From Nymphaea colorata (lineage: Eukaryota > Streptophyta > Magnoliopsida > Nymphaeales > Nymphaeaceae): DNA of 60,000 nt. The notes below the pieces were generated by a model. The model worked only from the letters and a program-made list of their open reading frames with translations, had not been told where the DNA came from and searched no databases. The position numbers and the translations under genes are program-made. This document shows, piece by piece, positions 10,301 to 21,779 of this stretch (the first letter of the stretch is position 1; the number at the start of each line of letters is the position of its first letter). The DNA lies in assembly GCF_008831285.2 (NCBI RefSeq), contig NC_045145.1, positions 19,220,802-19,280,801 on the forward strand, read 5' to 3'.

Positions 10301-12325
10301 CAATCCCCGTGATATTACACAAACAAAAGATATTACACAAAGTCACATAGATGATAATTGAATCTGCAAAACAAATCTGCCCTAATTGCTCGAGAACTCT
10401 TGCAAGATCTGTAATCTATATCTTCAATTTACTTATGAATCCTGGAAGACCCTAAAAATATACTGTAATTGACAAAAAATTAGGAGATGAGAACCATAAA
10501 TATACTGTAATTGACAAAAAAAATAAAGAAAACTAACAAATCAATGAAAGTTTTAAAAATTCCCAATTACGGTATAGAAATGCTCTCTAGAGAGATTTTA
10601 GAAATACAGAATTTAGATGGTAAAATGATGTCCAAGCCTAACGAAATAGCGCATTTTTAAAAGCAAGTCATAGAGATGGAATAGCTTTTCCATGGAACTC
10701 AAAAGTTTCCCTAAATCTAGAGACACTACCTTCTAAAGTTTTGTAAAGACCTTTCCCCATACCGACTTGAAATTGAGAGCATAATAACAAGTACTTCAAA
10801 AATTTTTGAAAAGTAATGAAAACAAGTCCAAAAATACTGAAAGTTGACCCCCACATAGTAGACCTGTTAGGAAGGAGAACGCAGAAGAATTTTGATTTTA
10901 TGAACTTTGTCCAACACTGAGAGACAACAAGCATGAATAGTAGGACTTAACAAAAAGATAAAAATAAATTTCTTAAGCTGAAATTGGAAAGATAAAAAAA
11001 CCAAAAGCTTGCAATTCCAGCTTGCATCATATAAGCACTAGCAAATTAACTGCCTACACAATTTTAAACTTGATTACACAGTAAATTATAGCCAATGATG
11101 TTTAGCTTGTGGATTTAACCCCTCAACAAATCTTTGGTAGATAAGATTAAGTTTCACATGCACCATTTGTTCAATGACATATATAGATGGAGAAGGTGAA
11201 GCTTAAATACCAGAATTATTTTTTAATATTCAGGCTTAGCCTTCCCTTAATTATTTCAAAACAAGCTATTGTATTCCTGATGAAGGTTTTAATTTAGTAA
11301 CAATCTCTTTCAACATTAGTCTATCACTAGTACATTACATTCCTGCTGTATTATATATAAGCTGAAGTGTTTTCTTCTTGTGGGTAATAGAAGTGCACAA
11401 CACTTCAGACATTCATTCGTTTATCAAATAAATTTTGGCCTTAATAAAAGAAATTACAAAAGAATATCATAAGCTAAAATTTGAAAACTATCAAAAAATT
11501 ATAGGCCATCAAATTCTTATTCAACATTTGAATGTTGGCTAGAAAACTGTATGCTTAATGAAGCATGTCTTGAAGAAATTCTAATACTGATTTACCTTGC
11601 AAAAAAGAAAATCTTGTTATAACATACTTGAATTTATGGTGGGCCATATCAATTGCAGCTTTTTCCACTAGAATAAAAGTAAATGGCAGTTGCAATGAGA
11701 ATAGAGTGAGTGTACCATTCAAGATTTTTCATGGGTCTTAATTTCAATTATGCCAACCATTATTTACTCGATGGTATTTCTTTGTAGCCTTAACCCTAAA
11801 TCTATTTTGTCAATGAAATACAAACTAAAAGCTAATGAACTTCATCTTATCACAAAAAAATGACATATAGACATCACAAACTTGACAACATAAATATAAG
11901 TATCCCTTTGAGGATTTACCCAAGACCCAATTTGTAGAAAGGGCAAGAATGTTTGTCATAGAAGAAAGAACATCATCACGTTTTTGAAGCCCAATTTGCT
12001 CTGGCAATGAACAAACTCCAAGCTAGTAAAGTTTCAAGCCACACATGAACACATGAAACCAATTAAGTCACCTTTATGTCGTTCTGTATAATGTTAACCT
12101 ACATTACCCCCTACAAAACTAAAACTCTTAAATTGGCTCATTCAATGACTTTGATGACTTCTATGATTAAGGGTCACCATCAAGGGTCTTTTACGGGATA
12201 ACAAGGAAAAAAACTAAAGCACTGGGATAAACATGATGAATAAGAAAAAAATTCTCTTGAAGAAAGAGTATTATATAATTTTATACAATAAAGATAAGGA
12301 TGAGAGATTTCATCAACCATCAAAG
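10301..12325. other. no gene; non-coding, probably LTR and internal copia-derived DNA, unit A
   Basis: AT-rich with only chance frames. The right-hand part lies just downstream (minus strand) of an LTR start at about 12,345, so much of 11.0-12.35 kb may be old LTR sequence. The stretch around 10,675-10,935 recurs at 14,036-14,250. Confidence 0.4.
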
Positions 12326-12329
12326 GAGT

Positions 12330-12925
12330 TGCATCTTTCAACAATCACCATCAAGTGGGGTGGAGATGTCATAACAACAACACAATGCAATAGATGTTTA
12401 CTAATTTTTACCTTTGTAGTCAATGTTTTGGTCTTAGCAAATGTAGTCTGTCTCATTGGTTTGAAGTTTCTCAGGTGTATGATGGTGATCAATCTTGTTA
12501 TGTTTTGCAATCTCATAGAAAATAAGATTTATTGAAAAATTCATTGCAGGTAGTTGGGCAATTACTAATGCTAAAAAAATTTGTTATATTAGTTAATGAA
12601 GACACTAATATATTTTCACTGATGTACACAAAATGATATGGATGTGAGCTTTCATCAACCATCAAATGATCTGTATCTTTCAATTCTCACCATCAAGCGG
12701 GGAGGAGATGTCATGACAACCATACATGCAAATGATGTTTACTAATTTCTACCTTCACAAGCTTCTAGTCAAATTTTTTTTTCTGCAAAAGAGCCATCTA
12801 GCTCAATGGTTTGAAGTTCCTCATGGCATTAATGATGATCTATCTTGATACGTGTCGTTCTCCCTTTGAAAACAAGATAAAAGCATTGAAAGAAGTTGGG
12901 CAATCACTGATGATAAAAATAAATA
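12330..12925 (-). pseudogene. two Ty1/copia RNase H tails in series, unit A
   Basis: The left module (12,330-12,570) has TGTTGAAAG at the LTR start and reads NKIDHHHTPEKLQTNET. The right module (12,670-12,925) repeats the same layout with a variant LTR start, TTGAAAGATACAG. Both have frameshifts. Confidence 0.55.
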
Positions 12926-12959
12926 AATATGTTAGTAAAGGGATCACTTATTCGTTATC

Positions 12960-13215
12960 ACAAAGCCTATACATGGTGTTACTACATTATCTCCAGTGAT
13001 GTTATTTGTATTTGAATCATAGATTGAGTTAACCATATTTTGGCTCCACAAATCACAAAGTCTCACATATGGTTAAACGTGCCTATTCCCTTAGTTGCAC
13101 TCTGTAATACTGTTATTGATTGTTCGACAGACATGTAGTCGTCAGTGATGCTATATGTAGAGTGCCACAAACAGTTGGTATTCAATGGCACAGAAAAAAA
13201 GAGTGCAACTAGTAA
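12960..13215. repeat. short degenerate ~60-bp array, unit A
   Basis: Two or three copies including TATTGATTGTTCGACAGACA and CGTCAGTGATGCTATATG. Recurs at 15,540-15,800. Confidence 0.45.
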
Positions 13216-15005
13216 ACAAATAGAGTGCAACTATCACTAGTAAATTACATTATGGTTGTATGATATGTAAGCTAAAATCTTTTCATGTTTTGGAGAATAG
13301 ATGTGCACATCACTTCAGACATTTATTAGATAGATTATCAAATAATTTGGGCCTTAATTAGAAAAAAAGTTACAAAAGAATATCATAGGTCAAGATTTGA
13401 AAACTATAAAAAATTTGTAGGCCATGAAATTCTAATTCAACACTTGTTTGTTGTTTTGAAACCTGCATGTGTAATGAACCTTGTCCATAAGAAATTCCAA
13501 AACTGATTTACCTTGTAAAAGGAAAATCTTGTCATAACTTACTTGAACATATGGTGGGCCACATTTTTTGTTGCTTTTCAACTTGAATATATGTAAATGG
13601 TGACTGCAATGATAATTGAGTCAATGTAGCATTTGAGATTTTTCAGGCATCCATTTCATGGGCCATAATTTCATCTACGCCAACCATTATTTAGTTGATG
13701 GTATTTCTTTGTAGTCCCAACCATAAATATCTTTTCTTAATAAAAAAAAATTAAAAGTTCATTATCTTCACCTGATCGCAAAAAAGAACATATCGATATC
13801 ACAAACTTGAAATCATGAAGTGAAGTGTCCCTTTGAGGATTTACCCAAGACCCAATTTGTTGAGCGAGCAAGAATGGCTGTTAAAGAATGAGGAACGACA
13901 TCAGTTCTTTAGAACTCAATTGGTTCTAGCAATGAACGAACTCCAAGCCAGTAAAGTTTCATGCCCATGAACACACGAAACCAATGAACTCAACTTTACA
14001 TGGTTCTATTTAATGTATGAAGTCTTACAGAAGGAATAGCTTTTCCGTGGAACTCAAAAGTTCCCCTAAATCCAAAGACATGAACTTTTGAAGTTTTGTA
14101 AAGAACATTCCCCATACCGACTTTAAATAGAGAGCATAATAATAAGTACTTCAAAAAGTTTTGAAAAGTAATGAAAACAAGTCTAAAAATAATGAAAGTT
14201 GGCCCCCACACAGTAGACCTGGTAGGAAGGAGAATGCAGGAGAATTTCAATTTTATGAACTTTGTCTAACTCTGTGAAACAAGAAGCACCACTAATAACA
14301 TTACACAAAAACATAAAAATAAATTTCTTAAGCTGAAACTGGAAAGATAAAAAGACCAAAAGCTTGCAATTCCAGCTTCCATCATATAAGCACTAGCAAA
14401 TTAACTAGCTACACAATTTAAAACTTGATTACATAGGAAATTATAGCCAATAATGTTTAGCTTGTGGATTTAACCGCTGAAAAATTCTTTGGTACATAAG
14501 ATTAAGTTCTCATGCCCCATCTGATCAATGACATATATAGATGGATAAAGTGAAGCTTAAATACCATAATTATTTTTTAATATTTCGGCCTAGCCTTCCC
14601 CTAATTGTTTCAATACAAGCTACTGTATTCCTAATAATGGTTTTACTTTAGTAACAATCTCTTTCAACATTAGTCTATCACCAGTAGATTACATTCCCAC
14701 TGCGTTATATATAAGCTGAACTGTGTTCTTGTTGTGGGTAATAGAAGTGCACATCACTTTAGACATTCAATAGTTTGTCAAATAAATTGTGGCCATAATA
14801 AAAAAAATTACAAAAGAATATCATAGGTCACAAATAAATTGTGGCCTCAAGAAAAAAAATTAAAGCACTAGGATAAACACGACGAATACAAAAAAAATTC
14901 TATTGAAGAAAAAGTATTACATAATTTTATATGATACTTAAAACCTCATCCTTGAAGCCTAAAATATAAGGACAAGAGATTTCATCAACCTTCAATGGAG
15001 TTGCA
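13216..15005. other. no gene; non-coding duplicate segment, unit A
   Basis: Same type of sequence as 10.3-12.3 kb (13,996-14,250 matches 10,668-10,934; 14,700-14,830 matches 11,340-11,470). Only chance frames. Confidence 0.45.
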
Positions 15006-15009
15006 TCTT

Positions 15010-15500
15010 TCAACAATCACCATCAAGTGGGGTGGAGATGTCATCACAAGAGTACAATGCAATAGATGTTTACAAGTTTTTACCTTGGGAGTCAATGTTT
15101 TGGTTTTAGCAAATGTAGACTTTGTCTCATTGGTTTCAAGTTTCTCATGTACAAGATGGTGATCAATCTTGATATGTTTTGCAATCACATAAAAAATAAG
15201 ATTTACTGTAAAATTCTTTGCAAGTAGTTGGGCAATTACTGATGATAAAAAATTTATTATATTATTTAGGAGATGTCACTATTATATATTCACTGACGTA
15301 CACAAAAAGATAAGGATGGGAGCTTTCTTCAACCATCAAACGTTCTGTATCTTTCAATGCTCACCATCAAGTGGGGAGGAGATTTCATCACAACCATACA
15401 TGCAACTGATGTTCTTGATACGTGTCGTTCTCCCATTGAAAACAAGATTCATTGTAAAAGCATTGAAAGAAGTTGTGCAATCACTGTTGCTAAAAAAATA
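15010..15500 (-). pseudogene. two Ty1/copia RNase H tails in series, unit A right copy
   Basis: The left module reads IAKHIKIDHHLVHEKLETN in one frame with TGTTGAAAG at the LTR start. The right module (15,340-15,500) has lost the central part of the RNase H tail by an internal deletion. Confidence 0.6.
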
Positions 15501-15539
15501 ATATGTTAGTAAAGGGATCACTTATTTGTCATCACGGAG

Positions 15540-15800
15540 CCGACACATGGTGTTACTACTTCATTTCCAATGATGTTATTTGTATTTGAATCATAGATAT
15601 TGTTAACCATATTTTGGATCCACTGTTCACAAAGTGTCACATATGGTTCAACGTGTCTATTCCCTTAGTTGCACTCTGGAATAATGTTATTGATGGTTCA
15701 ACAGACTTGTAGTCGTCAGTGATGCTATAAGTAGAGTGCCACAGATAGTTGGCATTCAGTGGCACAAAAAAAAAAGTGTGCAACCAGTAAGCAAATAGAG
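15540..15800. repeat. short degenerate ~60-bp array, unit A right copy
   Basis: Contains TATTGATGGTTCAACAGACT then CGTCAGTGATGCTATAAG. Counterpart of 12,960-13,215. Confidence 0.45.
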
Positions 15801-16855
15801 TGCAACTATCACTAGTAAATCACATTATGGTCGTATGATATGTAAGCTAAAGCCTTTACTTGTTTTGGTGAATAAAAGTGCATATCACTTCGGACATTTA
15901 TTAGATAGATTATCAAATAGTTTGGGCCTTATTAGAAAAAAAAGTTACAAAAGAATATCATAGCTCAAGAAATGAAAACTATAAAAAATTTACAGGCTAT
16001 GAAATTGTAATTCAACACTTGTTTGTTGCTTGAAACCTGCATGTGTAATGAAGCTTGTCTAGAAAAAATTCCAAAACTGATTTACCTTGTAAAAGGAAAA
16101 TCTTATTATAACTTACTTGAACATATGGTGGGCCACATTTTTTGTTGCTTTTCCACTTGAATATATGTAAATGGTGGCTGCAATGATAATTGAGTCAATG
16201 TAGCATTTGAGATTTTTCAGGCATCCTTTTCATGGGCCATAATTTCATCTACACCGACGATTATTTTCTTGATGGTATTTCTTTGTAGTCCCAACCATAA
16301 ATATCTTAATCAAACAAAAATTAAAAGATCATTATCTTCATCTGATCACAAAAAAAAAACATATAGATAGCACAAACTTGACAACACGAAGCCAAGTGTC
16401 CCTTCGAGGATTTACCCAAGACCAAATTTATTGATTGAGCAAGCATGGCCGGTAGGGAATAAGGAACGACGTCAGTTCTTTCGAGCTCAATTGGTTCTTG
16501 CAATGAACGAACTCCAAGCTAGTAAAGTTTCAAAACACACATGAACACACAAAACCAATTAACTCAAATTTACATGGTTCTGTTTAATGTACACCTACAT
16601 TACCCACTCCAATGCTAAAAGGCCTTAAACAGGTTCTCTAAATGACTTTGATGAGATCAACAATTAAGCATCATTGTCGAGTGCCTTTTATGGGATAATA
16701 AAAAACGAAGGAAAAAAATTAAAGCAATGGAATAAACGCAATGAATAAAAAAAAATTATTGAAGAAAGAATGTTACATAATTTTGTGCAATATTTAAAAC
16801 CAGATCCACTAATCCTAAAAGATAAGGGATGAGAGTTTTTCATCAATCTTGAAAG
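15801..16855. other. no gene; non-coding, counterpart of 13.2-14.0 kb
   Basis: AT-rich with no supported frame. The minus-strand frame at 16,321-16,503 has a relative at 11,825-12,007 (shared core VLGKSSKG), which shows common descent rather than function. Confidence 0.4.
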
Positions 16856-16859
16856 AAGA

Positions 16860-17500
16860 TGTATATTTCAACACTCACTATCAAGTGGCCGGTGGAGATG
16901 TAATCAAAACGTACATGCAATAGATGTTTACTTATTTTGACCTTGGAATGCTTTTAGTCAATGTCTTGCTTTTAGCAAATGCAGTCTCCGTCTAATTGGT
17001 TTGAAGTTTCTCATGGACATAATCGTGACAAATTTTGATAAGTTTCTCCCTCTTATGGAAAACATGATTTATTGTAAAATTCATTGAAAGTAGTTGGGCG
17101 ATTACAAATTCTAAAAAAAATGAATATGTTAGTCGAGGGATCACTTATGCATCTTCACAACATGAAGTCACCACTACATTTTAACAGGCATACACTAAAA
17201 GTTACGTACGAGACCTTCCATCAACCATCAAATGATCCATATCTTTCAACACTCACCACCATGTGGGGAGGAGATGTCATCACAATTATACATGCAAATG
17301 ATGTTTACTAATTTCTACCACCTTGGACTTTTAGTCAATGCTGTTCTTTCAGCAAATACTGTCTTTATCCCACAGGTTTGAACTTTTTCATGGACATAAT
17401 GGCGATCAATCTTGATATTCTTTGCTCTCATCGAAAACAATATTTATTGTAAAATCAGTGCAAGAAATTAGGCAATTACATATGCTAAAAAAAAAAAGAA
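16860..17500 (-). pseudogene. two Ty1/copia RNase H tails across the A/B unit border
   Basis: The left module (16,860-17,115) is strongly decayed. The right one (17,240-17,500) is the first module of unit B, with TGTTGAAAG at 17,243-17,251 and a readable HYVHEKVQTCGIKTVFAERT. Confidence 0.58.
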
Positions 17501-17539
17501 TTTGTTAGTAAAGGGAACACTTACCCATCCACATAAAGC

Positions 17540-18110
17540 TGTGTACATGGTGTCACTATTTTATCTCAACTGATGTTATTTGTATGAGAATCGTATATGG
17601 TGTTGATTGTATTTTGGCTCCACTGTCTACGAAGTGCCACAAATGTTTGTGGTATTATTTTGCACTGATGCCATTCAGAGTCGTATCACATATTGTTCAA
17701 CGTGCCTACTCCTTAAATGTGTCTGGAATAATGTTATTCATGGTTCGACATACATGTGCTCTTCAGTGATGCTATAAGTAGAGTGCCACAAACAGTTGGT
17801 ATTCATTGGAATAAAAAGTAGAGTGTGACTAGTCAATCATGGCATTGTTTCTCATATCATATATCATGCAGCCCACCCAAGGTCATCTATGATGCTACAT
17901 CCCACATCACCCTAATCGTTCAGCTAGTGTGTGGTCTCCCATGATGCTCTTTCTTTCAGATAACTAGAGGTTTATACAACAAGCAAAATACATGGCAATG
18001 TTTCTCATAGCTCACTGATAGTACAATGAACATGTGGTCTTCATTGATGCAACTTCCATTTGTGTTACTATTGTCATGTATTCAGTAGTGCTATTTGTCA
18101 TATAATTGCC
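17540..18110. repeat. degenerate ~60-bp repeat array, unit B first array
   Basis: Counterpart of 2,170-2,744 with the same internal order; repeats such as GGTTCGACATACATGTGCTC are kept. Confidence 0.55.
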
Positions 18111-18790
18111 GGTGGTTGTAATGGGCAGACAAAATCAAGTGGCAAGTTGATGGCTCACTGGAACGGTAGACATTGCACGCCTAGTGATCAAGGTGGTAAT
18201 CCATCAAAAAGATCTTATTATTTTGAAACTTTAAGTCGAATTGTTAAACCAGCTAAGATCGATTTACTTATTTCCATTCCTCTATGACAACCCTTAGTCA
18301 ACCATGCAACTTATTGTTCATAATGCTTTTCCACAAGCATATATACAAATTGAAGATACCTGTTCGAAACTACCACGTGATTTTGAGAAATCCCATCCTC
18401 AGAAATCATGTTTGCAAACTTCGAAAACCTCTATATGGAATGAAGAAAGCACTCAAAGAATCGTATGTGTTCTGGGTTGAGCAATTTCCTGGAGGCAAGT
18501 AGCTTTTCTAAAGCTCTTTCAGACAAATCTTTTTTATTATTTGAAACTAGAAAATCATTATTTATGTCCTGCTTCATGTAGATGATCATGTAAGTAGCCC
18601 TGTTAAAGACCTTGTCTGGGAGACTGTTCTCAAAAATCTCATATATTTTCACTATTTTCCTGGTTTTGAAGTTCCCCTATTAGGAAAATATATGGTCGGA
18701 CCTTACCAACAAAAAAATATTCTTGATCGTCTGATGAGGACAACTGTGAACGATTCAAAATCTATCAAAGATCTCAGGTCTACTCCTCCA
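18111..18790 (+). pseudogene. Ty1/copia reverse transcriptase remnant, unit B
   Basis: The clearest of the four long RT remnants. It reads YYFETLSRIVKPAKIDLL, then VCKLRKPLYGMKKALKE followed by FWVEQF (the expected Trp position), then LLHVDDHV near 18,566-18,590, then FHYFPGFEVPLLGKYMVG and QQKNILDRLMRTT. Stops after the Trp and again before HVDD break the frame. Confidence 0.78.
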
Positions 18791-18805
18791 ACATCATAAT
18801 GTACG

Positions 18806-18862
18806 ATATATATATATTTATTTATTTATTTATTTATTTATTTATATATATATACATATATA
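18806..18862. repeat. AT/TTTA compound microsatellite, unit B
   Basis: AT dinucleotides enclose about seven TTTA units, unlike the pure AT runs in A, C and D at the same position. Confidence 0.9.
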
Positions 18863-20030
18863 ATGAGTGTCCATTTATTATGGTTCCACAATGGATTGTA
18901 TGCAAGAAAATTTAAGTCATTAAACTAAAAGAAAAGCTAATTTGGAGTTGAAAACAATAAACCAGTTCAAATTGACCAAAAAATATTAAAGAAAATAAGA
19001 CAACTGATGAAATTTTTAAAATGCGCCTACTATGACATATATTAATATTCTCTGGGGATAGCTTTTGAAAAATAGAGAATTTTGGAGAACAACATAATCC
19101 AAAGGCCAAACCTAGAAGAACCCCATTACAGGTCCAAGCTGATGAAGTTTAATTAGATTACCTGAATTAATACAAATTAAGCCAACTGAATAATTAAGTT
19201 CTAAGTGGGACATAACAGTCAAGGGTCGATTTATCTCTACATATCTTGGGTCTACTCAAGAAAAATATAGTAACGTAAAAAAAAGATTAACTCTTCCTAA
19301 TCTAAGTACTTGACTTTAGCTTTGTTAGCGAAGAATTAATAGCTAACTCCTATCTTCTAATTTATGCCATCTTGGCCACCAGCTGCGCTCTTTCCAAATG
19401 GTACATATGTTTGTATACGATTATGTCTTGGCCTTCCTGTAAGATATTAGATGTGCCGATGTCAGAACATGGAACTCCAGATTAAATGGAGACCCAACCT
19501 TGGCAATAAGGCTGTGGTCTCACATTGAGAGAACAAGATATTGATGGTCAATATTGCTACTTTTGTATGTACCACGACTCAATAGATAAGCTGTAAATTA
19601 ATGAAACACTTTGTCTCTTTTTATATACGTTGCACAAATCCTGGTGTCAATGCGAAGATCAAGAAATATTTATATGGATCACGTATTAATTTTGACAAGT
19701 ACAAGCTCTGCTGATATAGTTAACTCTTCTGCAGATCCCAATACAGCCTTATCTTATTTTTATTTAATATACCCTTACAAAATTAATAAGAAATAAATGA
19801 ATCGATGATCAATTGCATGCTATCGTAGAAGGTGACATATATTTCGCTTTAAATTTTCCATAAAGCCAATTGTAGGACACAATGTCATCACAACAAACAT
19901 ATATAATAACCCATTATGAGCTTTCACATAAAGATATTACATCACCAATGACCAAACATTCGATGCGTACACGGCTTTATTTAATGAGTACCGGACATGA
20001 CCGGACTGAACCACCAGCTAGGGAAGCTGC
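18863..20030. other. no gene; non-coding stretch between RT remnant and hevein 3' end, unit B
   Basis: Contains the left edge of the recent duplication (19,498). A plus-strand frame (19,882-20,160) runs antisense to the hevein transcript end, but I treat it as a shadow. Confidence 0.5.
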
Positions 20031-20036
20031 TTTATT
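20031..20036 (-). terminator. poly(A) signal of hevein-like gene, unit B
   Basis: Complement reads AATAAA, 56 bases past the stop codon. Confidence 0.6.
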
Positions 20037-20091
20037 CATAGCCACAAGACTGTCTAAGCACGATAAAGGCACAATATTGGAGCTAAAAAGC

Positions 20092-20322
20092 TCAGCCGCA
20101 ATATGCAGGGCCACTGCCACAGTAGCCATATTGGCTGCAGCAAAAATTGGGATTTATTGACGAGCAGTCCACGGCATAGCCACCTTGTGGACCGCAGCAT
20201 GGCCCATTCTGACATTGAGCCACTGCAACAGGCAAAACAATTGCCCCTACAAACACCACAAGTAATACCATGACCATAAGCGGCACCACCGCACCAGACC
20301 TTCTTCCCATCCTTCCTTCCAT
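20092..20322 (-). CDS. hevein-like antimicrobial peptide precursor, copy B
   Basis: Single-exon gene of 76 residues. Residues 1-35 are a signal peptide: basic start MEGRMGRRSG, a long Val/Leu/Met hydrophobic core and an AVA|Q cleavage site. The predicted mature peptide (36-76) has eight cysteines at 37, 42, 43, 53, 61, 62, 68 and 75. The C-terminal part, CCSQYGYCGSGPAYCG, is the hevein chitin-binding signature with Ser63 and aromatic residues Tyr65, Tyr67 and Tyr74 in the sugar-binding positions. It ends right after the last Cys-Gly, like the short hevein-like peptides of the amaranth type, with no catalytic domain or C-terminal extension. It is likely secreted and binds chitin of fungal walls. 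Family membership is clear; chitin binding and antifungal activity are inferred. Confidence 0.9.
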   Translation of the reverse strand: MEGRMGRRSGAVVPLMVMVLLVVFVGAIVLPVAVAQCQNGPCCGPQGGYAVDCSSINPNFCCSQYGYCGSGPAYCG

Positions 20323-20415
20323 CTTTGTATGTCCCCTCTCACTTTCCGTAGCTGGAGCTTAAGATTAAGATAACTCTCACTCAGTTCGATGAGTACTGCT
20401 ACCTTGGCTAGCCTA

Positions 20416-20421
20416 CTTATA
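20416..20421 (-). promoter_or_regulatory. TATA box, hevein-like gene copy B
   Basis: Complement reads TATAAG within CATTATAAGTAGGC, 94 bases upstream of the ATG, leaving room for a 5' untranslated region of about 60 bases. Conserved in all four units. Confidence 0.55.
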
Positions 20422-21370
20422 ATGGAGTTAAGGTCAATAAGCTGGTGGCTAGCCTATGGTTTTCGACCCTTGAAGTCGTCTTCAATCTGTGGATAAGGTG
20501 ATGCTATATATCCATCATTCATTTAATTAATTGCATGTGCAGGCATATTGTTAAAACCCAACTAAATACTACAAATATTTTTTAATGTTTGGTCTTAGCC
20601 TCTGGCAAAAGAAGACTACTTCTTCTCATTTTCTTTTTACTATTCACGAGACAACAAATAATTAATACCTTTGAGGCCTGTACAAAATTTAGTTAACTTG
20701 AGAAACAAGAAGCTTTACTTACAATCTTTTTCAACAATATTAATCTCTCAGTACGAAAACTTGTACTGGTTACTGGAAGTGCAGATGGTTAAGGATTGAA
20801 AACTTGAAAATTTTCATTTATAGATGCAAAAATTCTACTTCTACTCTTAAATTTTGTCCTTGAAAGGAGCACACATTGTTAAGTATATTTAGAGCCTATT
20901 ATAAAGTGCTTTCCTTTGTAAAGAAAAAAAAAAACGTTATCATAGAGATGCACTTCGTGTAGACAACATTTGTTGGGACTTTTACTTCGCAGTACATATG
21001 ACTAGGTGTTGCAATAATTGCTGAATCATTGCAGCCACACAAGATTCCTAGATGACATTTCTTTGAATTGATATTTTAGGTTCTCCAGAAAATTGAGCCA
21101 TGGTGGTTGTGCAAAATAGAAGTGTGTATCCTCATGCTGGTCTATTCAATGACAGTGATGGTCTATGACGAGATGGTTTTTCATATGGTAAATGTCTAGC
21201 CCTTTTAGATTGCAACAAGAGAGGAAGATAAGATATGTGGAAACACGCATGGTGCATGGGCAAGAAAGAAATTCTATTATAGAAAGAACATTTCATAAAT
21301 TTAACTGATATCAAAAACCACAACCACGAGTCCTAAAAGATAAGCATGAGAAATTTCAGTTTCCTTCAAA
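20422..21370. other. hevein upstream region and spacer, no gene, unit B
   Basis: Proximal promoter followed by AT-rich DNA. Relative to unit A, about 0.4 kb is missing near 21,100. Confidence 0.5.
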
Positions 21371-21374
21371 GGTA

Positions 21375-21645
21375 TTGTATCTATCAACATCGACCATCAA
21401 GGGAGTTGTAGATGTCATCACAACTGTACATGAAATTGATATTTATTGATTTTTCTGTTGGGAAGCTTTCAATCAATGCATTTGAAAGATCAATTTTGTT
21501 TTTATCAAATGGGGTCTCTATCTCCTTGTTTTGAACTTTGTCGTGATCATGTGGCAATGAATCTTGTCATCTTCCATTTTCTCATGGAATATAAGCTTTT
21601 ATGCAATATCACTACAAGAAATTGGGCTATCACTAGTGCTGTAAA
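21375..21645 (-). pseudogene. Ty1/copia RNase H tail, unit B module 2
   Basis: Counterpart of 5,795-6,065, with the same decayed ALVIAQFLVV-like reading on the minus strand. Confidence 0.42.
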
Positions 21646-21779
21646 AAGGAATTTGTTCTGCTTAGGGGTCATTTTTGCTTTGACCTTTTCATGTAGCATC
21701 ATATATTGTCTAACAGTTATAAATTTACTGCAAATTTTATTTATATCTACAACATAGATAAAGTGTCAATAGTGTTCAG

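Larger units (their letters stand above)
10675..14035. repeat. internal duplication in unit A, left copy
   Basis: Starts with GGAATAGCTTTTCC, continues through an RNase H tail and a short array, and ends where the same GGAATAGCTTTTCC recurs at 14,036. It is longer than the right copy. Confidence 0.6.
14036..16600. repeat. internal duplication in unit A, right copy
   Basis: Offset from the left copy is about 3,366 at the left end, falling to about 2,570 near 16,470, so the copies differ by deletions of several hundred bases. B and C have only one equivalent (about 27.44-29.8 kb). Confidence 0.6.
1816..17191. repeat. tandem composite unit A (15.4 kb, most diverged full copy)
   Basis: The phase was set at the sequence ACACTAAAAGTT, which recurs at 1,816, 17,192, 30,076 and 42,909. 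The same landmarks follow in the same order in each unit: copia RNase H tail, 60-bp array, RT remnant with microsatellite, hevein gene or remnant, GA microsatellite, second array. Unit A is longer than B and C because it has an internal duplication of about 2.6-3.4 kb (10.67-16.6 kb). It lacks the extra 1.28-kb copy found in B and C. Confidence 0.85.

Noticed and set aside
19611-19796. 61-codon plus-strand frame conserved in three units
   Set aside because: No domain, low-complexity C-terminal part, and the same frame is cut by the unit A deletion. Conservation is explained by the recent duplication.
19882-20160. 92-codon plus-strand frame overlapping the hevein 3' end, repeated in units B and C
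   Set aside because: It is the reverse complement of the hevein coding and 3' region. In D an 11-bp deletion breaks its first part without affecting the hevein gene, so it shows no sign of being maintained.
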